DNA of 64,000 nt from Polytrichum commune (taxonomy: Eukaryota; Streptophyta; Polytrichopsida; Polytrichales; Polytrichaceae): positions 6,200,001-6,264,000 of the forward strand of contig OX485806.1 of the NCBI GenBank assembly GCA_950295325.1, in the 5' to 3' direction. The position numbers and the translations under genes were made by a program. Under the pieces are notes generated by a model, which worked only from the letters and a program-made list of their open reading frames with translations, ran no database searches and had not been told where the DNA came from. This document shows positions 25,201 through 37,300 of the stretch, one piece after another (the first letter of the stretch is position 1; the number at the start of each line of letters is the position of its first letter).

Positions 25201-26450
25201 CCAAACACCCCAATGTGCTACACTGAATCTCATAATGTCTATATTTTTTCAACTCAAAAAGATACTTATCTTAACAAATAGTATCATGTGGGCAATTAGT
25301 GGACGTGACAATACTAGACCTTGAATTATCATCTAGTTTAGACCCTTGAACGCAAATAGTGTTTGTGACTCTAAATACCATAAAATGTATAGTAGTTGCA
25401 CAAGATCATTCAAAAGTTTATGCAGTCAAAGATTAAAAGATTGAAGCTACCATTGTACGCCGACTTATGTGACATTTTGTACAGACCTCAAGAAGTATGA
25501 ACATCAAATATTACTTCGTCTATGAGATTGGAAATATATTTAACACAATTTATTACAAAGACAAGAAATGAATGTATGCTTCCATGTGATGGCATGCAAT
25601 GACCAAATTTACAAACTACCTTATAAAACTTTGGTCCTTTACAAAAGCCTAGATCTCCATATATTTTCTTCTAAAGATGTGTACTTGAAATGAAAGGATC
25701 TGATTGGTGAATGCGCTAATTATAAATGAGGTCACTATTCACGATTCTAGCTAGAAACAACGATAAGTAACCTTGAGCCCTTTTGTACGAAAAGGCCCTC
25801 TAAGTTCACTTGCACACAAACCTCCCAATACGAATAATATACTTACTACTTACTATGCAAAACATTATTCAGCTGCTATCATTAGCCATTCCATTCTATT
25901 CATATTCAATATTAACGTTTTACTTGAATCTACTTATTGTAAAGTATAATTCTAACACCTTTACATGACATATTCCCAGTCCCACCCAACCTGGTCACTC
26001 GACAGAATAATGTTATATGAACAACATGTCAATTCCAAATCATCTTACTTGTTAATTATTAGCTTCAAGGAACTTGGAAGGGAAGGGATGTGCCAACCTT
26101 TTACCCTTCACTTGGCCCACCTTCTCTTCTTGCAGGTGTTGACAAGTGCAAGTGCACCGATTACCAAAGTCTTTGGTGCCTTCATGTCTGCAACTAATGA
26201 ATATTACGTCCGTTTAATATTCATTAGTTGCAGTGTTGCATATTGGAATGTGCTCAATTTACAAACAAAGTATATGCTGGCAACAATAGGAAGGTGTAGG
26301 TTGATAACATCCAACGCCAAGTTATGCCTACCCATTTCTTCAACTTTGTCTCCTCCCCCCATTCATTTTCCTGCTTGGCTGGCAACAATTCTTCAGCTGG
26401 GTTGCATTTATGCAAAAGAAAAACCTTTTAGCATCAACGACACATAAGGT
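19253..26450. other. long AT-rich interval without recognisable genes
   Basis: About 7.2 kb with only short, overlapping open stretches and no consistent splice chain, motif or element boundary. A single satellite unit occurs near 20964-21010. I looked for tRNA cloverleaf boxes, transposase or reverse-transcriptase motifs and found none. It is most likely decayed transposon DNA. Confidence 0.45.
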
Positions 26451-26454
26451 TGAT

Positions 26455-26610
26455 GAATTTAAAGACTGGATTCTTTGTTGTCTCCAGCCCCATTCCTTGC
26501 ACCGTCTCTTGAAATCCCTTCCCACATAGTAATGTTCTGTCTTCCTAATTTCATCTTGGTCTCCTTCAGATCCTCCTGTTTCTCGTCTCTCAGCTGGCAA
26601 CAATTCCACT
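26455..26610 (-). pseudogene. partial tandem copy of the small cassette gene's 3' end
   Basis: On the minus strand this stretch repeats the 3' part of the gene at 26652-27002. The segments rich in tgcaccgtctcttgaaatcc and tgcaccatctctaggaatcc align, followed by the shared cccttcccaca. It lacks the start of the gene, and the frame is not continuous with it. It therefore looks like a decayed local duplication lying just downstream of the intact copy. Confidence 0.6.
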
Positions 26611-26651
26611 GCTATGCATGATATGCCAGATTTCTTTTCAGCAAACAACTC

Positions 26652-27002
26652 CTACCGCCAATGAAAGATGCTTTTGAGTAATTTGAACACCGGGTTGTCA
26701 GTTGTCGACCCGTTCTTTGCACCATCTCTAGGAATCCCTTCCCACACCACTTTGCCGTCCTCTTTCTTGATTATAATCTCTTCATAATCAGCAGCATCGT
26801 CGGAGGAAAAACTCGGATCGACTTTCGTGCCGTCCGGCAGTATAATTAGGATGTACTCACGATATGTGGCAGTTGGGTTGACTGCGAGGACATACGTGCC
26901 TTTTAGAGCTGAGAGTTCAGCAGTGTCTGAGTAAACACCTGCGCTCCCTTCTTGCACTTTGACATCGACGTCCAGGGTATTTCTCAACGTGACCTTCCCC
27001 AT
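26652..27002 (-). CDS. small beta-rich conserved plant protein (cassette copy A)
   Basis: A 116-residue protein from ATG 27002, paralogous to the one at 56701-57027. Both share an order of blocks: K-V-x-L-x-N at the start, VQEGxAGVYS at about 17-25, ATYREYILIxLPD near the middle, and a hydrophobic/acidic strand pattern (EIIIKKEDGKVVWEG). The C terminus is basic and ends HWR. There is no signal peptide or membrane segment. I do not know the function; it resembles a DUF-type small domain of plants, possibly DUF7748, but that name is a guess. A plausible 5'-UTR intron ends at an AG just before 27050. The partner gene expected upstream survives only as a fragment (27657-27960). Confidence 0.75.
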   Translation of the reverse strand: MGKVTLRNTLDVDVKVQEGSAGVYSDTAELSALKGTYVLAVNPTATYREYILIILPDGTKVDPSFSSDDAADYEEIIIKKEDGKVVWEGIPRDGAKNGSTTDNPVFKLLKSIFHWR

Positions 27003-27656
27003 TTTTCAATGAAGTAATTAAACCGGAAGTATTCTCCGATTCTTGATTGACAGGGACCTACAAAATCAAAGGAATCAACAAAGGGACATACAAATCAATA
27101 ACCTAAATTGCATTTGCAGTAAGATATGTGGGCCTTATGTGGAAACTCCTCTTAATTCAAAAACTTATATTTGAGTGGTATGTCACAGGCCTTATTTGAA
27201 CACTCTGCTTAATTGAAGACCTTTATTTGACTAGTCTATGGCAAGGCTTGTAGTCAGGGAAGGACATATGGACTATAGATACCATTCTAGGCTCGATTGT
27301 TAACACAATTGTGAAGGCCTGGGTGATCAATTGAGGAGAAAGAGATTCTTGAACACTCTGACGACCCATAACTTTTGCATCTCTACTCCGGGCGCTGAAA
27401 CTTGAAATGGCAATCTAGGTGGTTCACAATTGCTAACTGAACTGAATGAGACAATTCTCGATCCAACAGCCAAAATTGTTCTGTGGTGTCAATAGTTCCA
27501 CAATAGGGCCACAGACCTCAACAAGAATAATAAGCTAGTTTGTGCACAGAACAGCCAGCTATTCGAACAATAGCATGTCAACAAATCGAAGCTGGTGACT
27601 GGAAATTTTGTTGTTCATCGTGCGGCCAAAGGTAATACAAAATTAAGTACACATGC

Positions 27657-27960
27657 CATACCTTGAGTGTTTGCTCCTCTGAATGGAATCAAAAGTTAGG
27701 GCCAACTTGCACAAGTTTCTGGCAATATGGGGACTCCACAGGTTGCACTGAAGAACTCTACCAAATCAAGCAAAATAAGGCTGAGCCACTCGCTTCTCAA
27801 TTATGTCTCAAATATCAAGAGCCCCCCCTTCCAGTTTATTTCGCAGTCCAATTTTGAGCTCTTGCTGAAGAAACCCTGCTAAACCTTGGGCATCTAAAGT
27901 CACAACGATCTCCTTGATGTCATTAGACGTTCCTCGCGCGTACTGAAATCGTCCACAAAA
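27657..27960 (-). pseudogene. remnant of the coiled-coil/TM partner gene (cassette copy A)
   Basis: On the minus strand the residues VEFFS, then a shifted-frame FHSEEQTLK followed by a GT donor, match VGFFS and VHSEEQSLK plus donor of the intact gene at 57087-58963. A stop, frame changes and a shortened membrane region show that it is dead. Position and orientation relative to the small gene at 26652-27002 match the intact cassette. Confidence 0.65.
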
Positions 27961-28030
27961 CCTCTAATTCTTCCCCAACTGCCTCTTACATCACCTTATA
28001 TACTCTTTCTTTCTGATGCACGTTCTCCAC

Positions 28031-29257
28031 GGCGGACATTAAGTTCGCCCCTACGAACTATGGGGGTGTCAGATCCGGGCGGGGGGCAGCCTCCAGGGGA
28101 ATTTTTGAACCCGACCGAAAACTGCTGCCCGCCCCACCCAACTTCGAAAAAAATGTTGCCCTTGCATTCTTGAAGGCCGCTTGCCTACAAATCCCATATT
28201 GAGAGTGCACTTTGCCTTCAAGGTCTAAAATCCAATATATATGTGCACTTCCAATTAGTAAACAAGCAATTCATTGGGATTTCATTCTGGAAATGAAACC
28301 ATCAATGAAGCATGTAATTAACTTGGAGGTCAAATGAAATTACAAAATCCTCATTAACATTGAGGTTATAATTTTTACGACTTACCATTTGAAATTGTCT
28401 TTTGTCATTCTAAAATGACACTTAAATTTAGTGTGCTGATTTAGTATGTATATTTTATAATATTTTAGTAACGCTGCCTACTTTCACAAGCATTCATACA
28501 CATGTAATTAATTAGTTAATTAATTTAATTACTGAAATGAATGACTGGAATTAATTAGTTAATTCATTTAATTACTGAAATGAATGACTGGAATGAATTA
28601 ATTAATGGAATGAATTGGTTCATTTAATTACTGGAATTAATTATATTTAATTCCATTAATTAAAATTTATAATTAATTAGTCTTACTTAATTTGGTAAGC
28701 ATGCTTTTCTGATTTATTTGGGCTTAACTAGGATTAATCCAAAATTAATTAGACTTAATGACATTAAATCACACTTAATTGGTTTGAATGTGTATGAATA
28801 CTTGTGAAAGTAGGCGGTGTTACTAAAATATTATAAAGTATACATACTAAATCAACACACTAAATTTAAGTGTCATTTTAGAATGACAAAAGACAATTTC
28901 AAATGGTAAGTCGTAAAAATTATAACCTCAATGTTAATGAGGATTTTGTAAATTTATTTGACCTCCAAGTTAATTACGTGCTTCATTGATGGTTTCATTT
29001 CCGGAATGAAATCCCAATGAATTGCTTATTTACTAATTGGAAGTGCACATATATATTGGATTTTAGACCTTGAAGGCGAAGTGCACTCAATATGGGATTT
29101 GTAGTCAAGTGGCCTTCAAGAATGCAAGGGCAATATTTTTTTCGAAGTTGGGCGGGGCGGGCAGTAGTTTTCGGTCGGGTTCAGAAATTTTCCTGGAGGC
29201 TGCCCCGCCCGGATCTGACACCCCTGAAAGTTCGTATGGAGGAACTTAATGTCCGAA
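28031..29257. mobile_element. long-TIR non-autonomous Mutator-like element, copy 1
   Basis: Two arms of about 460 bp are inverted relative to each other (28031-28500 and 28796-29257). Both contain ttcgaagttgggcgg, cattgatggtttcatt and aagtgtcattttagaatgac or their complements. Outer ends read GGCGGACATTAAGTTC and its approximate complement, closely similar to the ends of the element at 61939-63748. The centre is AT-rich with ttaattaatt repeats and no ORF. No clear target duplication remains. Confidence 0.85.
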
Positions 29258-31519
29258 CTATAATGGAGGAACCCACAAGCCTGCTCTTCCAGGAAGAGGG
29301 GGGACACATTTAGACGTGCCCATCAAGGAGAGTCTTACTAAAAATTTATATTATATTCCCGTGGAAGTGCATTGTGGACTACGCAAGGTACCTGTTTCAT
29401 CATTTCATGGAAGTGATGCCCCGGTCTTAGGGTAGCAATGATGGGTGCGTGTACACGATGTCATTATTCTATACTGAAAAGACTTGCCTCCCACTTGCAC
29501 TTTCTACTGTGCCCTTGTTTGACTCTCCGAAAAATACACATATATGTATGTCTATATATAGAAATGCACCGGCGTTGGTAAAAAATTTCAGCCGTATGAA
29601 TATTATGACTTATTGCGAATAGTGTCGGTATTTTCAGTATGTGGTGTTGTTTTGAATACTATTTGTCGGGACGAACAATGGTACTTGTGAATCATGCAAG
29701 GAATACAACTCCACCCAAATGTCCCAAATGTCAACCTGTATGTATGGAAAGTAACTTAACATTCTTACTTTGTTTAAGGGATGCCTGGAAGGTAGGGCTG
29801 GGGTAAACCGACTTGTACATTGGTTCAAGGGTTTAGGCATCCAACAAGGAACGAACGAGTGCATGGGTTGGTTCGCCCAAATCTGGAAGGTAGGAAGTAC
29901 GCCTACCCTGTCACTTAAAGAGAAACTATATCTTCATTGTGATTGTCTAGAAATTTTGCATCTCAACTCTAATTCCAAAAATTGAAATGACAATCCATAG
30001 GATTTGGCAATTGTTAACTAGATGAGAAACTTCTCAATATAATCTAATAGTCATACTTGCTTGTGGAGTTGGAAGTGCCCACAATATATAGGACCACATA
30101 CCTTATGTGTTGTTCTAAAATGATGTATTATGGAACAAAGATCCTCCCAATTGTGTTAACAAAGGAGCCTCGAATGGTGTCTATATTATGAGCATATAGT
30201 CCAATCTCATTGGTGCACATGTCTTTTTGGGTTAGTCACATGCTATATACTTTTGTAAACCACATGTTGTCATGGGTTAAGTAAATATGGGATATTTATC
30301 TAAATTCCATGAAGAAATTTCACCTTGTTAGTAGATAAAATGGTACTTTGAGGCATTTGTAAACACCTATGGGTATATATAATCTACACCACGAGTTTAT
30401 TTTACAGACTCTACTTTGTTTGTAAATTGTACCATTTATCATAATATTGGAATTTTGACATAAATTGATGTTAATCCATATCAAAATGACAACAATATAT
30501 TAATGGTATGTGCAAATCAAATTGAATGGTACCTAGTTGTAGCACTACCTTGAAACTCTAAGCATCCACCCCAAGCTTGCCAAAATCTAAATTTGATGCA
30601 ACTTCTCATAGAATCCAAAGACATTTGTTGAACCTCACAAAAATTCTTTGTTCCTCCAAATATAAAAAACCATAATTTATTTATAAAATAGATATTAACT
30701 ATGTTTTTCACCTACCTTATTTTAATTATAATATTGTATGGGTCATTTCATTCAAGCTATAGTGTTTCCAAAATTTGTAGAATTGTTTTTGCTCTCTTGA
30801 ATTAAAAGTACACAAGACTTTTTCTCACATGGTTCAATGAAATTTTGACATTAATCTCCATGTGTGGCAAGTGGACATCAAGTCATGGGGTCCATGTTGG
30901 TTGGAGTGAGTGTATGATTCATATATGGTCCAAGTACGAACCATGTGGGACACATTAGAGAATAATGTGACTTGGTACTGCTATGTGAGTACTTGACAAG
31001 AAATGTGTTATACCAACGGCTTATCCCTAAGCAGTTGTGTAAGCTAAAACAATGGTTTCTACTAGTAAATAACAATATTATAAATAAATAAAAATATTCC
31101 TCTCTTATTAATGTTAAATATTATTCATATTATATACTTGTATTACTAATTTCTATATTATATTTGGTAACGTTTAGATTAGGGTTAACTAATTAAGTTG
31201 TGGTAACGTAGACCCATGATGGATCTTGGAGGTTGCTATGAGCCCAATGATGTGTCCACATTTGAATTTAACTTTAGGAATATTAAATCTTAGAGTTTGC
31301 AATTGTTTTGAGTTAGTTGGAAAGAGAAAAAGGATTAAAATTCCTAAGCTTAGATAGAATTGTGTTGAGTAGCAAAACTAGGAAAAAATAGAGAAAAACA
31401 ACCAAAAGAAAATAGTTAGAACAAAACAACCTAGGAGCCAACTCATGTCGTAAGGGAAAAAAGTAAAAAAGAATTTGAATTGTGTTAGTTAGAGGCCAAG
31501 GGAGCTAGTGGCTAAGTAA
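29258..31519. other. non-coding interval; nothing recognised
   Basis: About 2.3 kb of AT-rich DNA between the long-TIR element and the PIF/Harbinger element. Short open frames only; no conserved motif, repeat array or element end identified. Confidence 0.4.
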
Positions 31520-31699
31520 GAGCATCATCAACCCACCGCAGAAAAAGACGCAGGTCCGTTACTTTTTTCTGTGGTGGGGCTCCTAACAGGAATTTGGCCG
31601 TTCCAACGTAGGAACGGCACCTCGCTTCGCGGTCCTGGCCACGCCAAAGCGGCTGTCTTGGCCGTCACTTCTATCATTCCACCTGCGCCCGCTACCTTG

Positions 31700-32616
31700 G
31701 CCCAGGAAGAGTAGTCAACGCGACCACGATGGCAATGATGGAGATTTCAAAGGGAAAAAAGGTCGGAATTTTTCGTCGTCAGAGGAGCGGCAGCTGTGTC
31801 GTTTTTTTCTACACGTTTCGCAGGATCCGATTGCAAGCAACGGGCAACGCACTGGAGCGTTTTGGGAAAGCATTACCAGGAGCACAAGCCAACGGGGAAG
31901 GAGGATAGGCCATCGAGGAGCTTGGAAATGAAATGGGGGTGATTAAACACGATGTTGCCAAGTTTGTAGGTGTGTATTCGCAGGTTTTGAAATTGCAAGA
32001 GAGCTGGACATCCCTAGAAGACGTGCTCCAACGAGCGCTCGAGCTCTACCGCGTGAAGCACCCTAAGCAACAAGGTTTTCTGTACATTCTTTGTTGGACG
32101 ATCCTCAAAGACGTGCCGAGGTAGTTTGATTATGCCGCTGAGCTCCGAGCACGACAACAAGTGAAGACGCCACCGCCCCAGCCGATGAAGCACAGGCGAG
32201 AGGGTGGCGACGTTGCATTGACGGAGGGTGAAGAAGATGAGGGTGTTGGTTTAGGGATCGAGGTCATCTCCGCGTCGAAGCGGCTGCAGCGACCGACCGG
32301 CACCAAAGCCGCGAAGGACGACCTCCATCGAGCAAAAGTCAAAGAGGGGACCATGCGCGCTCAAGCAAAGGCGACGACTGACATGGCCGCGGTGAGTGCC
32401 GAGAAGGCAGCCGTCATGCGAGATCAAGCGGCCTTACATCTATTTTCTATTCCCGATGATTTAATATTGAATGAGATGGCGCGCAAGTATGTACAGTTGT
32501 GGCGCGAGGAGGAGCTCGCCAAAATCAAACGACGAATGGAGATCGCGAAAGGGCAACATTGTCGAAGGAGGCGACATTGTCGAGGGAGGCGACGACAAAC
32601 GAATTTTTTCTCGTAG
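31700..32616 (+). pseudogene. PIF/Harbinger ORF1 (Myb/SANT plus NAM-associated domain), broken
   Basis: The accessory DNA-binding protein of PIF/Harbinger elements. The Myb/SANT-like part reads GRNFSSSEERQLC then HVSQDPIASNGQ. A frameshift near 31865-31872 moves it to the frame with LEMKWGVIKHDVAKFVGVYS and EDVLQRALELYRVKHPKQQ. A TAG at 32122-32124 interrupts the protein after ILKDVPR, where relatives usually carry Trp. The NAM-associated domain follows (SKRLQRPTGTKAAKDD at about 32276) and a helical, charged C terminus. One frameshift and one nonsense codon make it a pseudogene. It faces the transposase on the other strand. Confidence 0.85.
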
Positions 32617-33156
32617 CCGCAATGCCAGGAAGAACGGCGACACCAATGTTTGACGTTGGAAGTCAACAATCGGTTGCACCTTTGATCAATGGAACCTCCC
32701 CTGCACTCCCTTACCAGTTTTTTCTGTCAAACTCATGGGGTGCTGTGGGCTTCGGAACTAGAGTCGTTGTAGATGAAGCTGACGGTGATCCGGCAATGTC
32801 AAATTTCGACGACTAGTTCATAAACTTTTGAGGATGTCCATTTCGTATGCATTTTTCACTTTGTTTCCTCTTGAGATCTGTAGTTTTCATCTTCTCAGAT
32901 GTCGTTAATGCTGAGGTTTAGGGTTAATAAAGTTTGGAAAGATTCTTGAACATCGATGTGGTGTTATTGCCGAAATCCGGTTTAGCATGTTCGAATTTCG
33001 CGCTCTTACGCTGTAATGCTTCGAACTATCATTTTTTTTGTGAGTGCCGAGTGTGGCATCTGGGTGAATGTTGGGTCCTGTGACTGATCGAGTCCTTGGG
33101 CATTGCACATGCTTTGGTAGCTTCTAGAATAATTTGGGTTAATAAAGTTTGAATTC

Positions 33157-33357
33157 GTGATAACCGACCAAGGATTGTTCGGAGACATCGAGATAAATGT
33201 GCAGAATGAGCAGAATAGTGGTACAGGAAGGCGGAGCAGTTTCCTTGGAAGAGTTGTTGTTCCTATAAGCAACATGCCTTCTAAACCAGAAGCCGTGAGA
33301 TGGTATCCACTGCAGAAACGAGGTTTTTTTTCTCACATCAAAGGTGACCTAGGGTGA
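33157..33357 (+). pseudogene. captured exon of an MCTP/FTIP-type C2-domain gene
   Basis: The translation holds INVQNEQNSGTGRRSSFLGR, then VRWYPLQKRGFFSHIKGDLG. This matches the second half of the first C2 domain of plant multiple-C2-domain-and-transmembrane proteins, where NERRSG..FLG and YPLEKRGLFSHIKGD are typical. A GTGAGT donor follows at 33353, so intron-containing genomic DNA was captured and not a cDNA. Only this C2 fragment is recognisable; a possible further exon piece occurs near 33850-33990. It is foreign to PIF/Harbinger elements. Confidence 0.75.
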
Positions 33358-34394
33358 GTTCACTCCCTATTTCTGCTTAAAATGTTCTATTTTGCGAGTG
33401 GGACTAGGATCACGAGTTGGACGGGAGTGACTTCGGGTTCGGAGTTGTCCACAAATTCCTCAATCCAGTACTTCAATAGTTTGGATTTTTTTGTGGGTCC
33501 ATTGATAATCTACGTAGTTTGTCTTGGTTCATCAACTTGGAGTTACTTCCTAGGGACGTGATTATTCAACTGAGTTGTGGCATCTGTTGTACTCTGTTCT
33601 GCCACTGATGGAGTGTTAAAATTTTGGACTATGATTATTGATTTGGGTTTGAGTGTTGTCAGTTGTACATCATATTGCTTGCTTACACATCTCTTTGTGC
33701 ATGCTTAAAATTTGGTTGCAGGTGGACCAATCCACCAAAGTCAAGGTCGACAAAAAGATCTGAGGTATACAAGAAACTCACCTCGAGAAGATTTCATCCA
33801 TGGATTTGGGCCTTGATTCTGTTTCAGACGTTGTCATTGAAAGAATGTAATGTGCAGGTTCATCTGGACAAGAAGACCTCATACAATCCCTGACGCTGTT
33901 GCGGAAGAAGTTGGTGGCAGCAAAGGCGGACCAAGAGGCCAAGAAAAAGAAGTTGGTTCTCCTTGGGCCTCTTTCAGCTCAACTTTCAGCAGTGTTTAGA
34001 TGATGCATGTAGTGTTTAGAAACATAAATTACTTGGCACATATAAGATTCACAAGAGATAAAATTCTTTGGGCACTAGAAGGGGCATATTTTCGAGAGGA
34101 AATCAGTTATGATAAGTCCTTGAGTCACTTGATCAGTAAGTTATCACATGATCTGAGAGGAATCATTTAGATAGGAAGGAACCATATGAGAAAATCATGG
34201 CTTTGTTCAATAAAAAAATTGAGACTTGTAAAAGATTTTGATGTTGATATGGGTTTTAGGAGTGCTCTGGAGGCACCATGGCTACCAGTAATGAAGCAAG
34301 AGTAAGGCAATTAACGGTACAGCAAGAGTTCTCAAACTGGCAGTAGCATAGTAGAATTTAAGTAAATTAAAGTGAATGCAATGAAGTACAATGC

Positions 34395-37300
34395 TTAGGA
34401 GCGTGTCTCTCCTTTTTTTTGCCACAGATGCTCAATGAGGTCATTGTGCAAAGAGAAATGGTTGTTTGAATTCTCTATCTCAATGGTCCCGTTCCTGAAC
34501 TCTTCAAATGACAAGCCTCCACCCATGCAGCCCCCCCCAATCCCCCTATCAAAAAATGGCTCCAATTCTAAACCATTCTCATCTTGTATAATCATATTGT
34601 GCATGATTATGCAAGATTGAATGATGTCATTCATCGTTTCTAGCTCCCACTGCCGGCAGGGATTGCGCAGAATCTCCCATCTGCCTTGAAGCACGCCGAA
34701 GGCCCTCTCAACATCCTTCCTGATCCCTTCTTGCATCTTTGCAAAATGCTTCTTCTTCTCATCCTGTGCTTCATGGATCGTTTGCACAAAACAAGACCAT
34801 TGTGGGTATATCCCATCAGTGAGAAGATAATATCGAGGGTATACATTACCATTCACCGAGAAGCTCAAGTGTTGACCTTCTCCACTAAGCAAATTCCTGA
34901 CAATGGGAGATTGATCCAAGACATTGATATCATTGTTTCCACCAGGAAGTCCAAAAAAAGAATGTCAAATCCACAGGGACTAGTCCGCAATAGCCTTTAA
35001 GATCACAGAGCGGTTCTTGTCCTTGTCTTGGAACTGCCCTTGCCATGCAACAGGGCAGTTCTTCCACTGCCAATGCATGCAATCCAACGAGGCAAACATG
35101 CCAGGGAATCCTCGTTCCATGTTAATTTCTATTTGCCTTTTTAGATCAGCTTCCGTGGGAAGTCTGAGGTATTCAGCCTCAAAGCAATGGCGAATGGCAT
35201 TGACAAAGTGACGCATAGCCTTACCTGCAGTACTCTTGCCTAGCCGGCAATACTCATTGGTTGCATCAACAACAACCCCATAAGCAAGCATTCTAATTGC
35301 CGCTGTGCACTTCTGAAAATGGGACAACCCCAATCTTCCCAAGGCATTGATACACCCCGTGGGTCGTTCCCTTGCAATTAGCTCAAAAAGACTCACGGTG
35401 AGACATCACGTAAATTTATATTCGCTTGAGAACTACCGTGCCTCATTAATATGTTCGGTCTCAAATTAATAATTCCTCTCTTCTCCTTATGATATGAATA
35501 TAATTATTGGAGTGAATACAATCTCATTATCTTAATTCTTACTCTCAATGTAAGGCATCATTGATAATAAGAACCATTAGATTTAAAGAAAGCTTCAAGA
35601 GGTGTAACAATATCCTTGATAATAATATAGTGTTTAATAAGTTGTATGAATCTTTTAAGGTTAGTAGTTCATAAACATTAATCACACAATTGATAGTAAT
35701 CTTATAACGATGAAGAAGGTCTAGTATTCTTGAGTCTTCCTTTTTAAGCTCAAGTGTTACTACTTATAATATTGTAACTTGACATGTATACATATAGTAG
35801 TTATAATTTCATGAACACATCATTGATTGTTTTGCAATGTCACGTTTAACTTCAAAGTGTTTTAATGACAAGAATAATTATAACTCTCTTTGAGGTTTAT
35901 TCAAGAGAAATAACTCCTCTTTGATTGTTAATGACATCCAACAACTCACAAAGTATCTTAAGAGAAGAAGCATTTTTACTACAAAGTGTTTCTTGATGAC
36001 GAGAAGATTAGAACATCATTCTTACATTACTATCTTGAATGTTTGTTCAAGAGAGACAACGTACTCTTTCAACTTATAATGACATCCAACAACTCACAAA
36101 GAATCTCGAAAGAGAAAGAAGTTCCAATTTATGTCTTCATCATTCTTGTTAATCATAAAATAAGTTTGATACTCAAACATATGTTATATATTATAATATG
36201 CATAATACTTGTAAGTCAATTATGTAGTTATTGATAATAAGTTCCTCTTCTTTTGAAGGAGTTTGTAATCGTTAAGAGGTTTCACTTTAATCATTCATGC
36301 AATATAATTCTTCAAGCATTCAATCACATTTATATTTATAATTCCCTTTTGAGGAGATCAATGATAAGTTCCGCTTTGAGAGATAATCGTGCTTCCTTCA
36401 CTCAAGTTGTATAAATTGACAATTGCCTTCTCATATCAATCTCTCTCAAAGTTCCATTGATTCTCCAAAATGTCTTGAGCGCTTTGTTCTCACCCTCACA
36501 CTATCTTTTAAGTTCTTTCTCAAAAGAGTCTACTCAATCTACTCTACTCTCGGTTGCTCAATCACTTAAGCTACAAAGTACCATTGACGACTCGTAGTTC
36601 ACATTGAGAGGGAGAGGTAAGAGAGATCACTCATATTGTAGAAAAGATAAGTGTATTGCAAAAGTTCCTCGAGAGGAGAGTTACAAAAGCTTCAAGTGAT
36701 TCTTGACACTCAAATTTAAGATAACTTCGTTGTGTAGAAAATGAGGTTTAAGTCTCCTAAAATGCTTCCCTTATATAGTCTTTTCTTCCTATCCAAAATC
36801 TATACTAAGAGTGGTTGTTAACTTCCACTTCCTAGATACTTACTATCTTTGATATATGTAGATGATTCCTATCCTAAACGGTTACAACCGTTTCATCACC
36901 TTAATGTTCATAATTCCAAGATTCCCCTAACTCCTTGTTGTGGCTACATTCTAAATTCTTTTTGGAGATCAATCAAATCTTCATGTTGATTGATTAATGA
37001 TCATGATAGTAGAATGTACCATATTCCTATATTCCCCTTAATGTCTTCATAATGTCTCCTTGAGTTTAATATCTAAAATTCCCATATATTCCATAATCGT
37101 GCTTCCTAAAAATCCTACATTCTACCTATTCCATAATCATGCTTCCTTGGATATTCATTCATCCTCAAAATCTTACATACTATGCTAATAGAATGTAATT
37201 CATACTTCCTAATAACCCTATATACCCTTATATACCTCTTACATAAGTCCTTTCATCCTTATATAATAGTCCTCCTTCCTAAATTCTAAGTTTTCCTTTG

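Noticed and set aside
25965..26447. 160-codon plus-strand ORF
   Set aside because: No domain or codon pattern recognised; lies in decayed DNA next to the duplicated small-gene 3' end, and two frames on the other strand are equally open.
32424..32679. Minus-strand ORFs opposite the PIF ORF1
   Set aside because: Antisense to the NAM-associated domain, with no motifs of their own.
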